Below, in pieces: positions 1-6,532 of a DNA stretch of 10,598 bases (position 1 is the first letter of the stretch; every line of letters starts with the position of its first letter). The position numbers and the translations under genes are program-made. This DNA comes from Spirochaetaceae bacterium (lineage in GTDB: Bacteria > Spirochaetota > Spirochaetia > Treponematales > Breznakiellaceae), in NCBI GenBank assembly GCA_031255655.1, contig JAIRSB010000128.1, positions 1 to 10,598 on the forward strand, in the 5' to 3' direction. A model generated the notes under the pieces. It saw only the letters and a list, made by a program, of their open reading frames with translations, was not told the DNA's origin and searched no databases.

Positions 1-118
1 TAACAATGTCTCACAAGCCGAACGTCTGATGCGTATTGAAAAAAAAGAAAAATTAAAAAAGCAGACTTTGAAAATCTACCGTCTCCAGTTAAAACATAGT
101 CGGGATTTATGGTATTTA
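1..118 (-). other. Out-of-frame continuation of the phase-variable gene, truncated by the window edge
   Basis: In the frame shifted by one base relative to the upstream ORF, positions 118 to 1 contain no stop codon and encode about 39 residues. These include NTINPDYVL soon after the G tract and QYASDVRLVRH near the edge. The first matches the pattern expected after the AFIDR strand in this Rossmann family, where a Pro-Asp/Glu segment usually follows. The second resembles its next helix. The other two frames stop early: frame zero at once, and the remaining frame at a TAG 14 codons on. This supports one interrupted gene rather than two unrelated ORFs. Confidence 0.5.
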
Positions 119-337
119 CCCCCCCCCCCCCCCTGAATATAATGCAGAAGACCGGTCTATAAAAGCCTCCACCGCGTAACCGTTCCTTTTTAACGCTTTG
201 TATATTCCTCTTCCGTCCCGCCCCGCTCCCCAAATATAAATTTTTTTATTCAAAAATAGTTTATCCAATTCCTGTTTTGTATAAAAATGTTCCGGTAAAA
301 CGCACTGCGCGTTTTCAGATTTTACATTTCCCATCAT
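116..337 (-). CDS. Rossmann-type N-terminal domain protein, probably phase-variable and switched off; continues past the window edge
   Basis: The frame starts at a tandem ATG-ATG (337/334). A strong Shine-Dalgarno AGGAGG lies at 350-345, 7 nt from the first ATG. The 73 residues contain a nucleotide-binding-like segment, KKIYIWGAGRDGRGIYKAL, followed by an AFIDR beta-strand motif. This arrangement is typical of the N-terminal Rossmann domain in proteins for surface glycan synthesis or modification, some with FkbM-type methyltransferase or glycosyltransferase domains. The frame then enters a run of 15 G, giving five glycines and an immediate TAA. As written, the product is only the front of a domain. 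One G more, or two fewer, would join the downstream open frame, which runs off the window with plausible family sequence (NTINPDYVL). I infer a contingency gene caught OFF. A homopolymer miscall is the alternative. The enzymatic domain lies outside the window, so function is unknown. It follows exbD on the same strand after a 150-bp gap. Confidence 0.6.
   Translation of the reverse strand: MMGNVKSENAQCVLPEHFYTKQELDKLFLNKKIYIWGAGRDGRGIYKALKRNGYAVEAFIDRSSALYSGGGGG
119..133 (-). repeat. Homopolymeric tract of 15 G (15 C on the plus strand)
   Basis: Fifteen consecutive C on the plus strand lie inside a minus-strand reading frame. Mononucleotide G/C runs of this length are the classic substrate for slipped-strand mispairing in phase-variable genes. 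The tract is a multiple of three, so it reads through as glycines and the gene meets TAA directly after it. Lengths of 13 or 16 would open the gene. Confidence 0.85.
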
Positions 338-344
338 TCCAAAT

Positions 345-350
345 CCTCCT
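345..350 (-). promoter_or_regulatory. Ribosome binding site of the phase-variable gene
   Basis: AGGAGG lies 7 nt upstream of the ATG at 337 and 10 nt upstream of the ATG at 334. Its quality indicates that the short ORF is a genuine translation start and not a chance frame. Confidence 0.7.
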
Positions 351-487
351 GCGTATCCGGCGAAGACCCGCCTATCATTGAGCTCAATAACCCATATCTA
401 TTTATACTTTTACTTTCCACACATGGAAGCCGTTATTTATCATAATTCCAAATTTCGCATCGCGCCTTTTACAGGCCGCACCGCGCC

Positions 488-895
488 TCAACTCTCGGAA
501 TCCCGCACGACGAAAGTGACGACGCGGTATTCCAATAACTGCAGGATCTCCAAAACAGCATTTACTCGGACAAAAGGGACATTCCTGTCCGCGATTATAT
601 GAATCCGCGTATCCGGAGCGGTACGATAAAGCTCTCCAACTTTGTCTTCAACCTCGCCCAGATTCGAGGCCAAGCCGTCCAAATAAACCACGCCGGATTT
701 ATCTATCCACAACTCAAGATTCCTGCTGTCATTTACCCGTTTTGCGGCTTCGGCAGACTCAGGATAATCTATTTTTACTTCGCGGCGATAATTTATCAAT
801 GAAACTAGCATTATAAAAATTAAAAGCAGAAAAGCGACATCCGACATCGCGTTCATAGGAACTATGAAAGGCCGCCGCCCGCGTGAAAAATTCAC
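488..895 (-). CDS. exbD: ExbD/TolR family biopolymer transport protein (second copy)
   Basis: This 135-residue ExbD/TolR protein has a short basic cytoplasmic N-terminus, one membrane helix (about residues 16-35, containing SDVAFLLLIF) and a periplasmic domain. Asp19 sits where the proton-carrying aspartate of ExbD/TolR helices lies. The family forms the stator core, with ExbB/TolQ, that converts proton motive force into mechanical work on a TonB- or TolA-like partner or other periplasmic target. The start is GTG at 895 and overlaps the preceding exbD stop by 4 nt (GTGA), with AAGGGA about 7 nt upstream, so translation is coupled. It is the last gene of the exbB-exbD-exbD set. No tonB follows: the next minus-strand gene is the unrelated Rossmann-domain gene after a 150-bp gap without a clear terminator. 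The specific partner or cargo cannot be told from the sequence. Confidence 0.88.
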   Translation of the reverse strand: MNFSRGRRPFIVPMNAMSDVAFLLLIFIMLVSLINYRREVKIDYPESAEAAKRVNDSRNLELWIDKSGVVYLDGLASNLGEVEDKVGELYRTAPDTRIHIIADRNVPFVRVNAVLEILQLLEYRVVTFVVRDSES

Positions 896-1296
896 TTTTC
901 GTCCCTTTGCATCTTAAAAGAAAACGACTCAATTTTTAACTTTTGAGCAATCTCTACAAAAGAGACAACACTCTGCCACGGCGCGTCAGGCGAAACCGTT
1001 AAAACCAGCGCGATATTAGGATTAACAGCCACGCCGACAAGAATTGCACGTTCAGCCGCCCTTATATCTATAAACTTCCCGTCTGAAATAATACGCCCGG
1101 CCCCGTCCAACTCATAACGCATAATATCATTTTTTGCTGCCAGTCTAGTCGAATTCTTAGCCGGCAAATTCATCAAAAAACCCTTATTAACATTAAAACC
1201 GGCAATTACGATAAAATAAATTATCAACAAAAACGCAATATCGCTTGTAGACGAGCTATCCTCGAATTTTCTTTTTGTGCGGCGTTTAATGAGCAC
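892..1296 (-). CDS. exbD: ExbD/TolR family biopolymer transport protein (first copy)
   Basis: This ExbD/TolR protein has a very basic N-terminus (IKRRTKRKF), one membrane helix around residues 18-36 (TSDIAFLLIIYFIVIAG) and a periplasmic domain of about 95 residues. Asp19 is in the position of the essential helix aspartate. Start choice: the frame also allows TTG at 1305, but a GGAG element is almost contiguous with that codon and lies 10 nt from GTG at 1296, so I prefer GTG and a 134-residue product. The start overlaps the end of exbB by 11 nt, and the stop overlaps the next exbD. The two ExbD copies differ clearly in sequence, which suggests a heteromeric ExbD pair, as in some other exbBDD operons, and not a recent duplication. 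The N-terminal boundary is the least certain point. Confidence 0.85.
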   Translation of the reverse strand: MLIKRRTKRKFEDSSSTSDIAFLLIIYFIVIAGFNVNKGFLMNLPAKNSTRLAAKNDIMRYELDGAGRIISDGKFIDIRAAERAILVGVAVNPNIALVLTVSPDAPWQSVVSFVEIAQKLKIESFSFKMQRDEK

Positions 1297-1924
1297 TACT
1301 TGCAAGCTCCAAAATAACTTCAGAACAAGACTTCTCCGCGTCCGCTGCGAAATTATCTACAGCGTGCGTCAAAAGCGAATTAGCAACCATCGCAACAATA
1401 GCGATTATAAGCCCAAAAACAGTGGTAATAAGCGCCTCATAAATACCATTAGCGACAATCTGCGCGTTCACCTCCGCCGCCTCCGCGATAGACTTAAACG
1501 CACCTATCATGCCAGAAACAGTCCCCAAAAAACCCGTAAGCGGCGACAATGAACCAAGCGCGGTAAGAAAATCAAAGCCATTTTCAAGATCGTTAATACA
1601 ATTTTTAGCCTCTGTTTCCGCGGCCTTTTCCATAAAATGTTCAGACTGCCCCGCGTGCTTAAACAATGCGAGCAATATCCGCGCGCCCATAGAGCGCCTT
1701 GTCATCTTACTTAGGTAGACTTTTACGCCGTTTATATCTTTATTGCGAACATAACGCATCACAACGGCGTTCAACTTTGTAATGCGCAAGTCATGCGATA
1801 ATAGATAAACTATCCGTTCCAGCGCCAAAGATACAGTAGCAATAGAAAAAACCAAAAGCGGCCACATAAAAATGCCGCCCATGTTAAAAAAATCTAATAG
1901 CAAAAATCCTTTAGACTCGTTCAT
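1286..1924 (-). CDS. exbB: MotA/TolQ/ExbB proton channel family protein
   Basis: This 212-residue protein has the ExbB/TolQ layout. Helix 1 lies at about residues 15-35, a cytoplasmic loop at about 45-115, helix 2 at about 120-142 and helix 3 at about 161-184. The segment from LGSLSPLTGFLGTVSGMIG to the small-residue-rich helix YEALITTVFGLIIAI is the family signature (PLLGLLGTV.GM.. followed by EAL..T..GL..AI..). ExbB subunits form the pentameric inner-membrane channel around ExbD dimers and conduct protons. The start is ATG at 1924. No strong Shine-Dalgarno is visible (TAGGC close by), and an internal ATG at residue 15 has none either. It is the first gene of the operon and is transcribed divergently from the DUF2804 gene. 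TolQ is an alternative name, but no tol or pal genes are present to favour it. Confidence 0.9.
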   Translation of the reverse strand: MNESKGFLLLDFFNMGGIFMWPLLVFSIATVSLALERIVYLLSHDLRITKLNAVVMRYVRNKDINGVKVYLSKMTRRSMGARILLALFKHAGQSEHFMEKAAETEAKNCINDLENGFDFLTALGSLSPLTGFLGTVSGMIGAFKSIAEAAEVNAQIVANGIYEALITTVFGLIIAIVAMVANSLLTHAVDNFAADAEKSCSEVILELASSAH

Positions 1925-2395
1925 TGCCTACTATGTTAATCCGTTTCCTTTTTTTAGTTAAGCCCGTCAGTTTAATTAAAAAGAACGCACCCCCTGTATC
2001 GCAGAATTTTGTCTTGCGTAAACTCCCAAACTCAAGCCGAAATGCCTCACTTAGAAAATCTTACACCAAATGGTGGGAGATGAGCATAAATAGCATGACG
2101 CGGCCAAGCGGCGACTGGACATTACCTCGTCTAGGCACAAAAATAAGCGTGAAATAAAGAAAAGAAGGAACGGAAAGATTGGGAAATAACAGCAAAATTA
2201 CTTAAAAAGTTCAAGGTAAAAGAGGCGGCATTGTTTGAGGTACCACCATCTGGATTCCCTCGTTACGGCTTTTTTTCCGTTCATATACAACCTCATTTTA
2301 ACCTCCGGCTTACCGGAAGCGTATTAATTTCGGTTATTTTTTTTATTTCCACAAACACCGCCTTGTATGATGGCGCGGTTTAACGTACAATTAAT
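1925..2395. other. Divergent intergenic region with a possible decayed reading frame
   Basis: These 471 bp separate the divergent exbB and DUF2804 genes and must hold both promoters. I could not pick convincing -35/-10 pairs; weak candidates are TATGAT at 2366-2371 and TACAAT at 2386-2391 for the plus strand. A small hairpin, TCCGG-CTTA-CCGGA, lies near 2302-2316, followed some way on by a run of eight T near 2340; the spacing is too long for a terminator. The plus strand has an open stretch without a start codon from 2153 to about 2384. It includes a helix-like KDWEITAKLLKKFKVKEAAL, and a second open stretch precedes it in another frame. This may be a degraded gene or an interspersed repeat. 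Confidence 0.3.
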
Positions 2396-3442
2396 ATGAT
2401 GTATACACGCCATTTGCTGTCTCGGCGCGACTCGCCGGTTGAAGATGGTAAACCGGTACAAGGGACATGGACGAGCGCTTTTGAAAAAGTGGATCTTCTT
2501 GGGATTGACAGGCCGTACCGCTTTCCGCTGCCTGACTGGATTTTAGATTTAAGGCTTAAAGAGTGGCATACATTTACTGCGTGGAATGGGGAAATGTGGC
2601 TGGAAGCGACTATTGCGGACTTTAAATTCTTTTGCTTTCTGGAAATCGTTTTTCAGAATAAGCAAAACAAAGAAAAGGCTCGAATTTTTAAGACGCTCCC
2701 ATTTTCCACGTGGAGGATGCCGCTTAGCCTTAATGACAGCGTTATAGAGCATACCGGCGCGGGTTTCGCGTTCCGCGTGCATGACTTTGCGGCTTCGCGA
2801 CTCGTAACACTTGATATTTCTGTGGATTCCGCGATAGAAAGACCGGGCTTCACCGCTCAGCTTGAATTTGAGCTTGACGCAAGAAAAGCCGCTCCACTGA
2901 CGGTGAATATTCTAATCTCAGAAAACCGTTCAATGTATATTTTCAAAAGCTTTTGCGGCGTTAAAGGACAGATAACTTTCGGCGACGGTAATATACTTCT
3001 GTCTCCGGAGACAACCAGCGGACTTTTTCAAGACTGTAAAGGCTTCATCCCATACCGAACGTGTTATTCCAACTGCCGCGGATTCGGAGTTGATGCGGCG
3101 GGAAGGCATTTTGGTTTTAGTTTGGGCGAGCATATCACGAAAAAACTTAATATGAACAATGAAAACGCCCTATGGCTCGAAGGAGATTTGACGCCGCTAC
3201 CACCTGTACTCATAACGGACGCAGAACCTGGCGAAATGTTCATTCAAGATTTGGAGGGCATGGTTGACCTGAATTTCAAAGTGATTGAAGACGCGGAGAC
3301 TACTCTGGATTTTTTTATCACCGGAATGAGGCATAAGAACCCGGTGGGACATTTTAACGGAATGTTAATGACGCGGGATGGCAAAAAACTGCCTATCCGT
3401 AACGTGTTTGGTTCTTTAGAACGTTTTGATTTTAAATTGTGA
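2396..3442 (+). CDS. DUF2804 domain-containing protein
   Basis: This 348-residue soluble protein has no signal peptide or membrane helix. It matches my recollection of DUF2804: an N-terminal short 'L..D..G...GTW' element (residues 14-25), an aromatic beta-rich body, a central segment around CKGFIPYRTCYSNCRGFGVD, and a C-terminal GHFNGMLMTRDGKKLPI run ending in 'NVFGSLE'. DUF2804 proteins are widespread and uncharacterised; their predicted beta-rich fold suggests binding of a lipid or other ligand, which is speculation. The start is an ATG-ATG pair at 2396/2399 with no visible Shine-Dalgarno, but the family N-terminus begins almost at once, so a much later start is unlikely. It is the first gene of a three-gene operon. 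Its stop codon overlaps the Shine-Dalgarno of the next gene, implying coupled expression. Confidence 0.8.
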   Translation: MMYTRHLLSRRDSPVEDGKPVQGTWTSAFEKVDLLGIDRPYRFPLPDWILDLRLKEWHTFTAWNGEMWLEATIADFKFFCFLEIVFQNKQNKEKARIFKTLPFSTWRMPLSLNDSVIEHTGAGFAFRVHDFAASRLVTLDISVDSAIERPGFTAQLEFELDARKAAPLTVNILISENRSMYIFKSFCGVKGQITFGDGNILLSPETTSGLFQDCKGFIPYRTCYSNCRGFGVDAAGRHFGFSLGEHITKKLNMNNENALWLEGDLTPLPPVLITDAEPGEMFIQDLEGMVDLNFKVIEDAETTLDFFITGMRHKNPVGHFNGMLMTRDGKKLPIRNVFGSLERFDFKL

Positions 3443-3448
3443 GGAGTT

Positions 3449-5449
3449 ATGGCAAGGAAAGCTATTTACGAACCAGGCGAGCTTGAAAGCACAAAAAAAC
3501 GGCTTGGAAAGATTGACATCAAAGAAGCGCGGCGCATGCAGAAAATTTTGGGCGGCGAAATAGGAGAAGAGCGCAGCGAGACCACAGCTGTGAAGCAGGA
3601 ATCGGGCAGGTCCGGCGCATCCGCTCCGGCTTCAAAGCCGAAACGCATAATAGAAATAGCTCCCGAGGCAGGGAGTGAAAAATCCGAATCTACCGGCATA
3701 CACAAGTTTCAGCGTCAAGACAGTATATCGTATATAGAGCGTGTAAAAATGGACGCATGTTGCGGCAGCAGGGACTACAGCATTAAAACGCCGTGGCAGG
3801 TTTTTGTGTCGCGTATATGCTTCTTCAAAACTCCACTAGATAAAGTCAACCCGTGGTTTGTCAAAACACTTCTGAATGAATACTATGAAAAACTTGAATG
3901 TGTGGTAACATCCACACGGCTTGTTTTTCCGCGCAACAATAGTGATTTAAGCAAACAGGTAAGAACAACTTCAAAAACCGCGTTTAAGATACTGAATACA
4001 CTTAGGCAGTGGAAACTTGACGTTGTGATTTCAGAAATTAGCAAGATACAGTCGCGTCCGCGCAATGTGTTTGTAAAAGATTTTGAAACTTTGCTGCGCA
4101 GAATTTACTCGCCAATATATATTCTGGGAAAACTGGACATTGAAAGAGATATTAGGGCTTCATTTTCTGTTTTGTATGACATTGCTGTTAAAGAAAATTT
4201 CAAAGATCGAAAAATGCTGCAAAATAAAATAGCTGAAGCCGTGCATGCGTGCCATTTTGTATGCCGAGACCTTCACCGCTTGTTGTATCCTCTTTTGATG
4301 AAGACTATCGCAACCTACTATCAAGATTATGATTTATTCTTTTATGAAAACGCCGAGAATTATAAAGCCTTCCTAGGTCTAAGTGAAGCCGATCAAATAG
4401 TTCCAGATACTATAAAAAATGAAATCGCGGGAAAAGATTCTGATGAGGAAGGACAGGATGGCGAAGCAGAAGAGTCGCTGGAGGATTCACTTTCCGATAT
4501 TGACGGGAACACGGGGAACAACAGTGAAAAAAAAGCCGCCGAATCAGAAGTAAAAGCGATTTGCCGCGGAATGAAAATACTCGAGACGCTGTTTCCAAAA
4601 GCGCCATGGGATAAAATGAGCAATTTCCCGGATTTTTACCCGTATTTTGCGGATGTGGTGGAAATCAAAAAGAATGGAGAATTGATCGCTCCGGAAGATC
4701 CAATTCAAATCGCGTTAATACTTTCACAAATTATTGAAGAATTATTGTACGGCTTCCGGTATATAAAATTCAACGACGGATTAAACAGCGGTGATTTTCT
4801 TAATTCGATTGTGGATAACTGGCATACAGCTATTCTGGAAAGCTTTGAAAAAAATTACATACCGCGTATCGCGGAATACGCGCACTATTTTGAACATTCA
4901 GGACAAAACCGCTCTTCTACATATGCTGTGAACATAGCTTCTGATATTCACTGGCTGCGCCGGTATTATTTTCTGCCAAATTATACTACATTACCCCCGA
5001 CACCGCCTTCTTTTTTGAAAAAAGATGTCATCGCGCTTTATCCACTGGCACATTCACTGCGCAAAGATTTGTCCGGCTGCGCTTCGGCAATCGAGTCGGC
5101 AAACAGAGCAGGCGGCTCGGTTAACAAAACAGAGGTGCCCGGCATAATAAATCCATGGGATGATTACAATTTTGAGGTTGATAATCCTTTGTCAAAGAGA
5201 CTCAATATGCTGCTTGGAAAATCCCAGCGTAACAATACCTCTCTCATATTTTTCACGCTTGCAATAGTAACAGTGCTGGATAATTACTTGTGCGGCAAAG
5301 ACAGCACAGCTTATAGCGCAAACAACGAAATCTTATTCCGTCACGTAGAACAAGAAGAAATGAAACCGGTTTTTTGGGTTGAAAAGAAAAAGGGGACATT
5401 TGAGATTTTTAAGAAATCAATTGATGAACTTAAAAAAAAGAAATCATAA
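3449..5449 (+). CDS. Conserved large cytoplasmic protein of unknown function
   Basis: I do not recognise a characterised family for this 666-residue protein. It resembles large treponemal hypothetical proteins (possibly DUF5312; low confidence). The first 100 residues are charged and low in complexity (ELESTKKRLGKIDIKEARR, then a Ser/Ala/Lys-rich stretch), suggesting a flexible tail. Residues about 105-325 form a helix-rich domain. An acidic linker at about 329-360 (DSDEEGQDGEAEESLEDSL and on) joins a second helical domain at about 365-645. There is no signal peptide and no membrane segment. The C-terminus is lysine-rich. Cysteines are scattered with no obvious zinc motif. The ATG at 3449 follows GAGGAG, which overlaps the upstream stop with 6 nt spacing, so the start is secure. 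The stop codon is directly followed by the ATG of the Aat-like gene with no base between them, a sign of strict coupling and perhaps partnership. Confidence 0.75.
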   Translation: MARKAIYEPGELESTKKRLGKIDIKEARRMQKILGGEIGEERSETTAVKQESGRSGASAPASKPKRIIEIAPEAGSEKSESTGIHKFQRQDSISYIERVKMDACCGSRDYSIKTPWQVFVSRICFFKTPLDKVNPWFVKTLLNEYYEKLECVVTSTRLVFPRNNSDLSKQVRTTSKTAFKILNTLRQWKLDVVISEISKIQSRPRNVFVKDFETLLRRIYSPIYILGKLDIERDIRASFSVLYDIAVKENFKDRKMLQNKIAEAVHACHFVCRDLHRLLYPLLMKTIATYYQDYDLFFYENAENYKAFLGLSEADQIVPDTIKNEIAGKDSDEEGQDGEAEESLEDSLSDIDGNTGNNSEKKAAESEVKAICRGMKILETLFPKAPWDKMSNFPDFYPYFADVVEIKKNGELIAPEDPIQIALILSQIIEELLYGFRYIKFNDGLNSGDFLNSIVDNWHTAILESFEKNYIPRIAEYAHYFEHSGQNRSSTYAVNIASDIHWLRRYYFLPNYTTLPPTPPSFLKKDVIALYPLAHSLRKDLSGCASAIESANRAGGSVNKTEVPGIINPWDDYNFEVDNPLSKRLNMLLGKSQRNNTSLIFFTLAIVTVLDNYLCGKDSTAYSANNEILFRHVEQEEMKPVFWVEKKKGTFEIFKKSIDELKKKKS

Positions 5450-6175
5450 ATGCTCACAATGACAAACAACGGCTATTTATTTATCGGCCCCGATATTAAT
5501 TCCGATATACTGTTGGATATAATCACCGAAATGGAATACAAAGAGGAATTCTGCGTAGCGCGCAGTTTTTTACCCGCCTTCATAGCGGAACTAATGTACG
5601 GAGGCTTCCTCGTCATGTCCACCGGAGTTAAAATCGATGAAAATAATGAAAGATTTATATTACTGCCGAAATATCATTCAACACGCAATGTTTTATTCTT
5701 TGACGAACTCCATGTCAGTAAAACCGTTGAACGCATTATGAGACGTGAGAGTACGGAATATGACCTGCGTGTAAACAGCAATTACGATGAAATTGTAAAA
5801 CATTGCGTCAATCATCACGGCGAAGAATGGCTTACAAAACCTCTGTTAAAAAGCATTCTCCGCATACGGAATGACACGTCCTCTCCCGTGCAGCCCTGCT
5901 CATTTGAGCTTTACCATAAAGGCGCGCTTTGCGCCGGAGAGTTCGGCGTCAAAGTCGGAGCAGTGTACACAAGTTATTCCGGTTACCACGAAGAAAATTC
6001 TTCAGGAACTATACAGATGATACTGACAGCTAGGTATCTTCAAAAAAACGGCTTCCTATTTTGGGATTTGGGAATGCCGCTGAAATACAAATATAAACTG
6101 GGCGCTCATGATGTCGGAATAAAAGAATTTGCCGCTATTTTCAGGTCAGGACGTGATTTACCGGTTAAACTATGA
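5450..6175 (+). CDS. Aat-like protein (leucyl/phenylalanyl-tRNA-protein transferase fold), divergent
   Basis: The 241 residues can be followed along Aat over most of its length. PKYHSTRNVLFFDELHVSKT matches the Aat 'SPDPRAVLWPESLHISRS' region, EEWLT (125-129) the 'GTWIT' motif, FELYHKGALCAGEFGVKVGA the 'HSIEVW..ELVGGMYGV' core, and GFLFWDLGM (201-209) with KLGAHDVGIKEF the 'LIDCQ...SLGA..I.R' end. Aat moves Leu or Phe from tRNA to N-terminal Arg/Lys as an N-degron signal. Here the 'GESMFS' loop reads SYSGYH, so the catalytic-site Glu (E. coli Glu156) aligns with Tyr177. The Gln of 'DCQ' (Gln188) aligns with Gly208, while Asp206 is kept. I made this alignment by eye. The protein may have lost or changed activity, so I give no symbol. 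It abuts the upstream gene with no Shine-Dalgarno of its own; a second ATG at 5459 is possible. Confidence 0.65.
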   Translation: MLTMTNNGYLFIGPDINSDILLDIITEMEYKEEFCVARSFLPAFIAELMYGGFLVMSTGVKIDENNERFILLPKYHSTRNVLFFDELHVSKTVERIMRRESTEYDLRVNSNYDEIVKHCVNHHGEEWLTKPLLKSILRIRNDTSSPVQPCSFELYHKGALCAGEFGVKVGAVYTSYSGYHEENSSGTIQMILTARYLQKNGFLFWDLGMPLKYKYKLGAHDVGIKEFAAIFRSGRDLPVKL

Positions 6176-6263
6176 CGGCAGAGTTACACGGAATCCGCAA
6201 AAGCGCTGATTGGATTTGTTCGACAACCCGGTTGCTTGCCTTCCAAGTCATTTTTTAGCGCTT

Positions 6264-6293
6264 GTTGTTTAGAAACTTCAGTTTCTAAACAAC
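6264..6293 (+). terminator. Perfect 13-bp hairpin after the Aat-like gene, possible operon end
   Basis: Arms GTTGTTTAGAAAC (6264-6276) and GTTTCTAAACAAC (6281-6293) pair perfectly around a TTCA loop. There is no T run directly downstream on the plus strand, so it is a weak candidate for intrinsic termination. It could stabilise the 3' end of the upstream mRNA or be a dispersed repeat. It lies 88 bp after the Aat-like stop codon. Confidence 0.45.
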
Positions 6294-6365
6294 TCTATTG
6301 TAAACAAATGTGTATAGATTTATTTTAGTCATTTGCAAATTTTTACTAAAAATAAATAAAACTAC

Positions 6366-6393
6366 TTGAAATTATTTTATATAAGTCGATAAT
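6366..6393 (+). promoter_or_regulatory. Sigma-70-type promoter of the HTH/AT-hook gene
   Basis: TTGAAA (6366-6371) and GATAAT (6388-6393) are separated by 16 bp in a very AT-rich setting. Each matches the consensus at four or five of six positions. Transcription would start near 6400, giving a leader of roughly 130 nt before the ATG at 6533. Confidence 0.6.
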
Positions 6394-6411
6394 ATATTAT
6401 GAATAGGGTTG

Positions 6412-6430
6412 TTCAAATATCAGTTTTGAA
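6412..6430. promoter_or_regulatory. Operator-like inverted repeat downstream of the promoter
   Basis: TTCAAA (6412-6417) and TTTGAA (6425-6430) are perfect 6-bp arms separated by 7 bp, starting about 12 bp after the predicted transcription start. HigA/VapI-type antitoxins usually repress their own promoters by binding such palindromes, so autoregulation by the HTH protein is a reasonable inference. Confidence 0.4.
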
Positions 6431-6520
6431 TGACTTTTGCAGAAGGCGCCGGAATTTTGCTTGCGCGTTCTGTAATGTCTGTAATTGGACAATTCGTTAA
6501 ACAAATCAAATTATTTTAGT

Positions 6521-6526
6521 GAGGAG
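6521..6526 (+). promoter_or_regulatory. Ribosome binding site fixing the start at 6533
   Basis: GAGGAG ends 6 nt before the ATG at 6533. An in-frame ATG at 6527 touches the element and is too close, and the farther TTG at 6485 has no comparable site. The start at 6533 is therefore preferred. Confidence 0.75.
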
Positions 6527-6532
6527 ATGTAT

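Larger units (their letters stand above)
6176..6532. other. Non-coding AT-rich control region upstream of the HTH/AT-hook gene
   Basis: These 357 bp hold no supported gene. In order they contain a weak nested inverted repeat (AAGCGCT 6201-6207 with AGCGCTT 6257-6263, and TTGGA 6210-6214 with TCCAA 6242-6246), a perfect 13-bp hairpin (6264-6293), a very AT-rich stretch (6294-6360), a promoter (6366-6393), an inverted repeat just after the predicted transcription start (6412-6430), and a leader of about 130 nt ending in a good ribosome binding site. Confidence 0.6.

Noticed and set aside
378..602. Plus-strand ORF opposite the end of the second exbD
   Set aside because: It starts at a non-ATG codon without a ribosome binding site, has no recognisable domain, and overlaps the well-supported exbD on the other strand.
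1924..2157. 77-codon plus-strand ORF in the divergent region, as an intact gene
   Set aside because: No Shine-Dalgarno and no recognised family, and it starts at the exbB start codon region. At most it is part of a decayed frame, so it is reported only as a possible remnant.
2302..2345. Hairpin TCCGG-CTTA-CCGGA with a later T run as a terminator
   Set aside because: The T run lies more than 20 bp after the stem and no gene ends here.
6201..6263. Nested inverted repeat (AAGCGCT/AGCGCTT and TTGGA/TCCAA) as a structured RNA
   Set aside because: The arms are short and the internal loops are unequal and large. This is within what chance gives in 60 bp, so it is mentioned only in the intergenic description.
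6399..6500. 33-codon cysteine- and arginine-rich ORF in the leader of the HTH gene
   Set aside because: Its ATG coincides with the predicted transcription start, so there is no room for a ribosome binding site, and the peptide looks like chance coding.
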